Positions 56,045 to 64,000 of a stretch of DNA of 64,000 nt are shown here, one piece after another. The DNA comes from Nothopassalora personata (lineage: Eukaryota > Ascomycota > Dothideomycetes > Mycosphaerellales > Mycosphaerellaceae), in NCBI GenBank assembly GCA_033816765.1, contig CM066290.1:2480001-2544000 (forward strand), given 5' to 3'. The notes under the pieces are model-generated. The model did no database searches and was not told the DNA's origin. It saw only the letters and a list, made by a program, of their open reading frames with translations. How positions within the stretch are numbered: position 1 is the stretch's first letter; the number at the start of each line of letters is the position of its first letter. A program made the translations under genes and the position numbers.

Positions 56045-58718
56045 TTACTGCAGCCCAAGATTCCAATCATCCATGCTCGGTAACGTCTCGAACAAAAAGT
56101 TATTCGAGTCCGCCGGCAAGAACCCAGACCACCACTCGGAATCATTCATAGTCGCACCGCCATTACCATTGATCGCAAAATTGCCGATGGCATCAAGATC
56201 AGTCCACGAAAAGTCGCCCATGGGCTCTGTAAACGCCGGCGAATTGTCCTGCTGCACGCCACCAGACGTGGGCCCCCCTGACGCATTAGAATTGGAAGTT
56301 GGTCCGCTAACGCTACCGGGTCGATATGGATTCGCGATCGTAGCAGTTGAGGAATTGCCCTTGCGTTCTTTGCGCTCGACCTTATCCCACAGCAGTCGCA
56401 GGAGCTCAGAGTACCTGTTTCCAGGGTGGTGAGTCCCGATAGCGGATCTTTCGAGTCGGTTGATGGTCTCCTGGACAAGTGATCGGACGGACTGTTCCTC
56501 GTCTGAGGCGAGGACGCCGACGCATCGTGCTCGGTACAGGAAGACTCCCGAGTAGATGCAGTAGAGGTAGAATCGCAGAGGCATGTGTCGTAACGACTTC
56601 TCGGGGTCCACAAAAGTGTTGACCATACTGAGGAGGTTCTTGGCCGCGTCAAGACCTTCGTAGATGAATCGTGCATCGCCAACAGCTCCGACGTTGTTGT
56701 AGAAGACGCGACCAGGTTGCGGATGTGCTGAGCGCCTGCTTGATGTCAGAAAATGATTCGTAGCAGATGCATCGTCCTTGACGAACCTGTTTTCTTGCCC
56801 TTGCTGGATCTGCGGCAAAGCACGTTTCACAGTAGCATGAAAAGCGAAAGCATTTGTATATAGCCGCAAGTAGTCGTACGACATCAACAACGTAGCCTTG
56901 AGCGGCCCTGAGCACGTCAAAGTGCCCCACACACTCTTCCAGCCATAGATGGCACTTCGAAAGTCGTCGATGTACTTGATGTACCCACCGCTAAGATGAC
57001 TACGCATGCTGTTTCCAGGGTTCGAGTAGAGCACATCGTGGACATTCGAGAAGAGCAGTGTGAGTTCGAGCGTAGCCTGAAAGATGCTAGCATAGTCCTC
57101 ACCGCCCGGCATAGTCGGCGCCAGCATTGGAAAGTCCGCTTTGGACAAGGTGGTGAGGGGACCAGGACCTCTCGACCAGAAAGCTCTTCCCAGTCTTATG
57201 CTGATTTGTCGATCACTGATGTAGCAAGCGGTCCAGACAAGGCGTTTCCGTTGCCATTGGGCATCTTTCACATCGTCGCCACGAACCTGAAAGGAGTATC
57301 GGTCGAGCCCCAGAAAGTAGCCTATTCGCAGTGCAGCGCCAACGTGCATCCATGCTTCTCGATCCTCTTCTCCTCGTCCCACGTGGCCGGCGTCTGATCG
57401 CGAGGTATAAGGTGTCCACTCGGCGAGAACGAGCAGTGCCTCAACAGCTTCCACTTTGCCCTCGCCGCCCGCTGCAAGTACCGAGACCAGAGACCTCATG
57501 TACTCTGAGCAAGCAGTGAAGATGTTCGGCTCATCGATCAGATCTCGCGAAGCGATGACCAGTACAGCCGTGAGGAGATGCTTCTCTTCGCGCGCCGTTT
57601 TGCTCAAGTTGGTGGCATCCAGTGTGGCATCCGGCACGATTGGGAAGTAAGGATGGTAGTAGTGCTTGTACCGTTGCAGCAGCTGTATGATCTTGGACAA
57701 CGAGAGACGACCGTCTCTCACAAGTACATAGTCCATCTGCGATTGGCCTTGTCCGAAGGATGAGTGACCATTACTGTGAACGATGGCTGGCCCAGCATTC
57801 TCTCCATGACTGGCGATCTGTGCCAATATCCCGAGCGCATCGCTAGGATTTTGCAAGTCGTTGAAGGCGATGTTGCTCGTCGATAATGTGGAGCTCTCTC
57901 GTGTCACCTGAGTAGTGGCCAGATAGGAATCTCTAGCGCCCACCTCCGTTCCCTGTAATGCCGGGTCGAGCATGATGCTGGGCGTGGGTGGGTTCAGATT
58001 GTCGGGAAGTGTGATGCCATTGGGGTAGTCGGGAGACCAGACCTCTCGCTCGTTGCTGTAGGAAAGATCCTCGGACGGATATCTCTCATCAGCTCCTGCG
58101 GTCACCTCACTGGACCGGCGCAGGTGCTTCTGGGTGTTGTTGTCATCGAGGATCTTGGCTTGATCTAACGTTCGTTTTCGTACACGTCGGCCACCTGCCA
58201 AACGGAGGAGTATCAGCCATTTTCGAAGCGTAGATGACGATGCATCAGCAGTACGAGCCGAGCTCGTCGCCACCACCGTCTGAACAAATTCTCTCTCGAG
58301 ATGCCCGCGATTGACCACGAAACAAACATACCGCGATTACTCGACCCAATGACGCACTCTAGATTGGTGGCCTTGCACCTCTCGCATGGTGTCGTGATGT
58401 GTCCATTCTCATCGGTCGGTCTGTAACACTCATCATGTCAGCTCCATCGGCGACATTCCCATCGGTCTTTGAACATGAAAGCTTTCGGCCTTGCACGGTC
58501 GACCAACCAGCATATCAACGCAGCCGGCACAGCACTAATAAGAATATACTTGTTGTTGCCGACTCGCTGTCTTCTGGGAGAAGTGGAGAGAAAGAAAAGT
58601 CGACTCACAGATTGCACGCGCTCTTTCTACTGCGGCAATTGAGACACGCGCGACTCGTCCTCTTCTCCTTCTTGTCGTCTTTCGATAATATCCTCTCCGA
58701 CTTGGCGACGTCCGGCAT
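56045..58718 (-). CDS. Zn2Cys6 transcription factor with fungal-specific regulatory domain
   Basis: Three exons on the minus strand, 58609-58718, 58332-58420 and 56045-58194, give 782 residues. Introns: 58421-58608 (GTGAGT..TTACAG) and 58195-58331 (GTATGT..GGCAG). The start ATG 58716-58718 (MPDVAKSERI) was found by following the zinc cluster upstream of the long exon. The binuclear cluster is split over the first intron: ACLNCRSRKSAC, then CERCKATNLEC, giving six Cys, followed by a basic GGRRVRKR. The long exon holds a middle homology region (roughly residues 230-560, e.g. RIGYFLGLDRYSF) typical of fungal regulators. It is nuclear and DNA-binding, and divergent from the SDR over a 333-bp promoter, so it may control that gene and neighbours (inference). 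Confidence 0.88.
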
Positions 58719-59051
58719 AATAAGAATTGTGTGATGCAAAATGGTCAATTGAAGCTTTCGCGCGGAGGTGCGCGGCGGCAATTAACGGATGTCCTCCCGC
58801 CGCGGGGTTCGGACCCACGCCATGCTGCTGCTCGCGGCCAGCCAAAACAAAAAAACAGGTGAGCGGGCAACTGACGGCATCGCTCCATGCAGAACACGCT
58901 CAACTGCAGCGCGCACACTGACATGGATACGAGGGACATATGGCCAATTCCTGTTTATAGAGCAGTGGTCGCTCGCCTCAGCACTTCTCATCAGAAGCAC
59001 TGCACTGTAGAACTAACTACCCGTCATCGATCCATTCGATAACCCACGAAC
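58719..59051. promoter_or_regulatory. Divergent promoter between regulator and SDR
   Basis: 333 bp separate the two start codons. TTTATAGAG near 58954 could be a TATA element for the SDR about 95 bp from its ATG. Zn2Cys6-type CGG triplets are present but not in a convincing spaced pair. Confidence 0.4.
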
Positions 59052-59885
59052 ATGGCCAATGTAGACAACCAAGTTGCCGGCAGGCTGGTCTTGATCACCG
59101 GCGCATCAGGAGGCATCGGCTCGGCCTGCGCCAGACAGTTCGCAGCGCTGGGCTGCCATCTGGCCTTGACCTACTCCTCCAACCGCGAGTCGATAGAGAA
59201 ACTGGTGCGGGAACTGCAGCCCGCCACCAACGGCGATGCCTCGACCAAGCGACGCGTCACAATCCACCAAGCCGACCTCTCCTCGCCCGAACAGACGACA
59301 AAGCTCTGCGAAGAAGTCCAACAGCAGCATGGAGGTCCCGTCTCGATCCTCATCTCCAACGCCGGCTATGGCAAGAGAATCCGCGACGTCTCAGATATTC
59401 CATTGAGCGAATTCGAAATCACCATCAACGTGAACCTGCGCGCTCCGTTCCTTTTGGTCAAGGGCGTGGTCGACGGGATGAAAGCGCAGAAATGGGGACG
59501 CATCATCTTCGTCTCGAGCATCGCAGCCCACGGAGGAGGAATGAACGGGTGTCATTATGCAGCGAGTAAGGGGGGCACAATGGGCATGATGAAGAACCTC
59601 TCGACGACGCTCGCGCCGTGGAATATTGCTGTTAATGATGTTGCGCCGGTGCGTCGTACATGTGTCTGTGACATGTTAACGTTGTGCTGACCGAGATTGT
59701 CTCTTTAGGCCATGGTGGGCAACACTGGACTTTTACCGAGCGGCGACCAATTTCCTGGTCTCGTTGACAGTATTCCGATGCATAGGCTATGTGAGCCGGA
59801 GGAGGTTGCGAATGCTGTCATCTTCTATGCAAAGACTGGCTTCACGACCGGGCAGAGTTTGATCATTGCTGGCGGACTGAAGTAA
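59052..59885 (+). CDS. Short-chain dehydrogenase/reductase (SDR)
   Basis: Exons 59052-59648 and 59709-59885 with a 60-nt intron (GTGCGT..TCTTTAG) give 257 residues, the classical SDR size. Visible are the cofactor motif TGASGGIG near residues 17-24, NAGYG, the catalytic Ser in VSSIAAHGG, and YAASK with the Tyr-Lys pair. Exon 2 supplies the usual C-terminal MVGNTG... and EEVANAVIFYAK..FTTGQSLIIAGG. It reduces or oxidises a carbonyl/alcohol with NAD(P); the substrate is unknown. It resembles 3-oxoacyl-reductase-like SDRs. Start ATG 59052 (MANVDNQVAGR). It is divergent from the regulator. Confidence 0.9.
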
Positions 59886-59904
59886 ACGGGGGTCTGCATA
59901 GAAA

Positions 59905-60030
59905 AGTCTGGAATGTGTAGTGTGTCAAGAGGCCTGGATTCCACGACCTTCATGGTGCAATTAATATTGAAGTCTGGAATGTGTAGTGTGTCAAGAGGCC
60001 TGGGTTCCACGACCTTCATGGTGCAATTAT
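59905..60030. repeat. 66-bp tandem duplication between two gene ends
   Basis: GTCTGGAATGTGTAGTGTGT begins at 59906 and at 59972. The two units differ at one or two bases. It lies in the 3' region between the convergent SDR and GST. Confidence 0.85.
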
Positions 60031-60051
60031 GCATGACATATCGATGCCAAT

Positions 60052-61095
60052 CTATGGCGACGAGTATTTGTAGTTGTACTGCTCTTTCGCCTTCTTGCCA
60101 TGTTCCTTGAGCTCATCCTCGTTCTGCTTGAAGTCCGGCTCGTCCTTCAGCCTCCTCTTGTAAGCCTCGTTGGTGATACTGGGCTCATTCGGAATTGAAA
60201 CGCCCTTCTTGACCGCTGGGCGTGCGTTGATTCTCTCCCACCACTTGTAGAGGTTTGGGAAGTCGTCGAGATTGACGCCAGCGAAGTAAGCGACGTTGAC
60301 CCAGCTGAAGTTGGCAATATCGGCAATCGAGTACTTGTTGCCAACGAGATAGTCGTTGTTCTTGAGACGGGCATCAAGAATGCCGTACAAGCGTTCGGTC
60401 TCGCCGACGTAGCGCTGGGTCGGGTAGGGAATGCGTTCCTTGGCGAGGCGATAGAAGCTGGAACGTGGTGTTGTCAGTTCATGCTTTGCCTTGTCATGGT
60501 CGTGATCATGTCCTTACTGGTTGGCCTGTCCCTGCATTGGTCCCAGTCCACCATGCTGCCAGGCAACCCACTGCTCACACAACGACAACTCTGGGTCGCT
60601 GGTGAAGGAGAACTTGTGGTCTGGATCGAAGTGTCGGGTTACGTAGGACAAGATGGCCTGGCCTTCCATGATTCCCAGACCGCCGTTGTCGTGGTCAACC
60701 AAGACAGGAATGCGGCCGTTTGGGCCTTTCTCGGTGAACCACGGCTCTTTTTGGATGTTCTGGCCGATGTTGATCGATTGGTACACGTAGTCTGGCTTGC
60801 CATATGCTTCTTTCAACTCCTCGAGGACGATGCTAGCTTTGTGACCTGTTCTTGTTGTTCAAAACTGTTGCTCATATATCCTGCAATGGGGGGGGGGGGG
60901 TAGCTCACCGTTGGGAGTGCCAAAGGTCAACAGCTCGAGGCCTTTCTTGGCGATCAAGCCCGTTGGTTTGTCGTCACCCATTGTGTCGTCCCGTCGGATT
61001 GCTGTGCTTGTGTAGCGTGTTGAAGCGACTGGTGCTGTGGTCTTGATGAGGTGAGTTGCAGTCTGCTGTAGCCGCAAAAGAGGAGAGCGCAACAT
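60052..61095 (-). CDS. Glutathione S-transferase, Ure2-like, possible mitochondrial leader
   Basis: Exons 60909-61095, 60518-60845 and 60052-60457 give 306 residues. Introns are 63 nt (60846-60908, carrying a G13 run on the plus strand beside the donor) and 60 nt (60458-60517). The thioredoxin-like N-domain reads LLTFGTPNG|HKASIVLEEL, then GPNGRIPVLVDHD and GIMEGQAILSYV (glutathione-binding Glu-Gly-Gln in place of Glu-Ser). The C-terminal helical domain reads YSIADIANFSWVNVA. The first 38 residues are Arg-rich, Ser/Thr-rich and acid-free up to RRDD, so they look like a mitochondrial presequence. A second ATG at residue 39 (MGDDKPTGL) would give a cytosolic form. Role: conjugation or reduction with glutathione. 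It converges on the SDR. Confidence 0.88.
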
Positions 61096-62424
61096 GAAAG
61101 CGAGTAGAGCAAGCAGTACTACTACCTTTGTGCACCAGCTGCTTGCGCGGGGAGCTCCAGGATGGGTTGATAAGCGAGATGGAGAGGAGATGATGGCATT
61201 TCTCTAAGCCAGTGCAATGATGTCACTTTGGACATCGTGACTGAGATAGCAGACCCCAAGTCAGCGCTTCGCCGTACGGAGAGGACCATAAGTTTGGCCT
61301 GATTATATTAATATTAGCTCACGTGCGTCCACCGAAACATGTCCCATTTCTTGCAAACACAAACACAAGCACATACATGCTTGCCAAGATCGAGTATGGC
61401 CATCATTGCCATCTCCCAAACGACTGACACGATGTGCGGTCATCTCGATGGCCCCATGATCCAGCCGAAAGACACAGAACTGACTTACAAAGTGCCTTCT
61501 CTTGGACAGATTTGAACAAAGATTGGTACGCGCATGGGTCAAATTCAGGTATTTATTATCATGGTGCTTATGTGAAGGATTCTGCCCCGCATCTGATACT
61601 GGCGTTGTTCTGGGTGAACCGTACTGGGCTGGACATTCTCGAGCGACATCCCGCCTTCTACCGCCAAGCACACCATACCTCGTAGCAAGCCGAACATCTG
61701 TCTGATGCGACGCGATCCATGCCCCTCGCGAATGTTCATAGCGTCCGCGAGACCGAGCATGTGATGCTCCTTGTAGGGAGCTTCATGCGAGCCAGTTGTC
61801 ATGCGACCGCACATCCATCCTACTTCGAGACAGTGGGCATATGGCCAAAGTGCAACGACAGCAAGGCAGCACACTCGTTCCACTGCACGAAATATCACAG
61901 CGTGAAGAAGACACCGCCGGAAAAGTTGTCTCTGCTATGCATCTTGTGAGCCGGAGGATCTGGACTTCCTTCAAAAAGACCTTCGCCTTCGTGGTCCAGC
62001 TTCATCAGACCTTCGTCTCCGTGGTCTAGCTTCATCAGGAAGGCTCTGTCAAATCCTCCCCGCCTCAGCGACCGTTAGATCAGCCACAAGTGCAATTTCC
62101 ACACTTCTTATACTTCCTTACAGTTCGACCAATCTGCTCTGGGCATGCTTAAGGCCTCCTGGCCCTACTATCGAAAACGTGCATTTCCCGCATAGATGGC
62201 GTTCGGGATCTGGCTGGCTGACCAGAATCTGATCGACAACCGCGTGATGACAACAACAACCATGGAGCTGACCAGCCGAGGGTGCGAAACAGATGTCTTG
62301 CCTATCGCGAACCGACTCCCGCTTGAGCAATCAAAGATGTTCGACAGCCTTCAGTCGATACTGTCGCCCATAGAGGTGCCATAGAGGTTGTGGCACACAT
62401 CATTCACTCCTTCACGCTCTCAAA
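61096..62424. other. Divergent intergenic region between GST and glucanase
   Basis: About 1.3 kb with overlapping small frames on both strands (61303-61949) that have no motif or splice support. It contains a 30-bp tandem duplication at 61978-62037 (GACCTTCG...CTTCATCA twice). No further gene is supported. Confidence 0.5.
61978..62037. repeat. 30-bp tandem duplication
   Basis: Two copies starting at 61978 and 62008, each beginning GACCTTCG and ending AGCTTCATCA, with a few mismatches. Confidence 0.8.
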
Positions 62425-64000
62425 ATGCATTTCTCATCTCATCTCCTACCGTTCCTCTACGCTGCTGGCAGTGCACGAGCTCAACTACCAGGGCTTCTTC
62501 AAGGTCTTCAACTACCTGTGGATCTTGGCGGCCTTCAATTAGAAGGCGGAGGATATGAACCACCTGTAGTTGAGCAGTTGGCTCAACTTGCTTTGAGCCA
62601 GTACAGCAAGTGAGTTCGTTGTGACGGATTGTACGCCCGGCTACTTCTGACCAGTCCTAGATATACTGCTTACCCAGGTCCTTCACCAACCGCGACTCCC
62701 AATGCGAGACCTCAAATGCTTGCCGCCGCCGCCGCCGCTCCTGCAGCATCGCAGTGCGATTACTGGATGGAAAACATCAAGCACCAAGGCATCGCCGCAT
62801 TCAACTCGAACCCGTCCGGGTACCAGGTCTTCCGCAATGTCAAGGACTTTGGTGCGAAAGGGGACGGAGTCACAGACGATGCAGCTGCGATAAACAGGGC
62901 AATCTCAAGTGGCGGACGATGCGCGCCAGGGTCTTGTGGCTCGTCGACGACTACACCAGCAGTGGTCTATTTTCCAGCTGGCACATACATGGTCAACAGC
63001 TCGATCATCGACTACTACTACACTCAGATCATTGGCAACCCGAGGTGTCTTCCTACTATCAAAGCGCTGCCGCTCTTCAAAGGCGATCTTGGCATTATCG
63101 ATGGAGATCGATATGGGGCGAACGGACTTGGCTTTGGGGCTACGAATGTGTTCTGGCGCCAGATCAGGAACTTGATCATTGACACTACCCTTGTACCAGC
63201 CTCGAGCTCGATCACCGGTATTCACTGGCCCACAGCACAGGCGACAAGCATTCAGAATGTGATTTTCAGGATGAGCAACGCCAAGGGGACTCAGCACCAG
63301 GGTATTTTCATCGAGGAAGGAAGCGGTGGCTTCATGAACGACCTGCAGTTCTATGGCGGTCTCTACGGCGGCAACTGGGGCAATCAGCAGTTCACCATGC
63401 GTAACATAACTTTTGATGGCGTCCAGACCGCAATCAGTAAGAGAATCCTGAGGAGTACATACAGCCATGCCTAAGCTGGCAACGTCACGAGGTGGCTAAG
63501 CTGTCTTGGACAGCAATAGCACCACACATCAGCAGAGCCCTCTAGAGGTGTGCTAAGAGATGTTGCCAGTCTGGGCATGACAGTCCAGCTCTTTCCCCCT
63601 ATTGCTCGATATCTACTAACTCGCTACTTTAGATCAGATTTGGGACTGGGGGTGGACGTACAAGAACATCAACATCAACAACTGTTCCGTTGCCCTCAAC
63701 ATCGCCAACGGAGGCAGCAATGCACTCACAGTCGGCTCCGTCACATTCATCGACTCGACCATCAGCAACACTCCAGTGGGTGTCATCACCGGCCGACAGT
63801 CGGGATCCCAGCCCTCCACCGCCGGATCCATCATCCTGGAGAATGTCAGATTGAACAACGTCCCCGTGGCAGTTCGAGGTCCTAATGGCCCACTGCTGCA
63901 GGGTACGAACTACATCTCAGCTTGGGGACAGGGCAACTCTTACACCCCGAACGGTCCAAATTTCATTGGTGGCCAATTTTCCGCCAACAACAGGCCTTCA
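62425..64000 (+). CDS. Secreted GH55-type exo-beta-1,3-glucanase, cut by the window edge
   Basis: ATG 62425 gives a signal peptide (MHFSSHLLPFLYAAGSARA, cleavage near AQ). Exons: 62425-62609, 62661-63436 and 63633 to beyond 64000. Introns: 51 nt (62610-62660) and 196 nt (63437-63632, with a CTACTAAC branch site). After a Pro/Ala linker comes the mature domain, CDYWMENIKHQGIAAFN and VKDFGAKGDGVTDDAAAI, a pectate-lyase-3-like beta-helix opening. It continues VVYFPAGTYMVNSSI, LPTIKALPLF, and after intron 2 QIWDWGWTYKNI. This matches fungal glucan 1,3-beta-glucosidases of the right-handed beta-helix type. It acts outside the cell on beta-1,3-glucan (nutrition or wall turnover). Catalytic residues lie mostly beyond the window. 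Confidence 0.85.

Noticed and set aside
58399..58734. 111-codon plus-strand ORF
   Set aside because: It starts at GTG and lies opposite the zinc-cluster exons and first intron of the regulator.
62905..63468. 187-codon minus-strand ORF
   Set aside because: It is the antisense shadow of exon 2 of the glucanase.

Overview
The window looks like nuclear DNA of a filamentous ascomycete (Pezizomycotina; Dothideomycetes is a guess). The evidence is short 50-60 nt GT..AG introns, a Zn2Cys6 regulator, a GH55-type secreted glucanase, and a large transposon nest saturated with C-to-T/G-to-A changes in CpA/TpG context, which is the signature of repeat-induced point mutation (RIP). In the RIPed DNA, CA and TG dinucleotides are almost gone, TA is everywhere, CpG is largely spared, and most broken codons are TAG or TAA.

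Layout. 1-2470: left flank with one small Cys/His-rich gene, the 3' end of a truncated gene, and unassigned DNA. About 2471-51325: one nest of elements inside each other. The outermost is a Tc1/mariner transposon whose transposase is split across the whole nest. Into it went a Ty3/gypsy element R1 (minus strand, TSD GTCGA). Into R1 went (a) a Ty3/gypsy element F (plus strand, TSD CGTAT), (b) a short gag-only LTR element (TSD TACTC), (c) an unmutated solo LTR (TSD GTCTC), and (d) a young, essentially intact Ty3 chromovirus (TSD AGAAG, LTRs identical by eye). F holds a second R-type copy (R2), which carries a non-LTR-like insertion with a 13-bp TSD, and a Copia element (TSD AGGCA), which itself holds another Copia (TSD GCATA/GTATA).

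51.3-64 kb: an ordinary genic region with an MFS sugar/quinate-type transporter, a D-2-hydroxyacid dehydrogenase, a Zn2Cys6 regulator, a short-chain dehydrogenase, a glutathione S-transferase with a mitochondrial-like leader, and a secreted glucanase cut by the window edge. The first four could form a small catabolic or detoxification neighbourhood, with the regulator divergent from the SDR; this is inference.

The most interesting signal is that Ty3 elements of at least two kinds here (the young chromovirus, the R/F family, and the pol-less gag-only element) carry an open reading frame on the strand opposite gag-pol, between the last sense gene and the 3' LTR. In the young element it encodes a Cys-cluster plus coiled-coil protein. 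In the R/F copies it is a different protein of about 330 codons. In the gag-only element it survives although pol is gone. This suggests a recurrent antisense accessory gene in fungal Ty3 elements.
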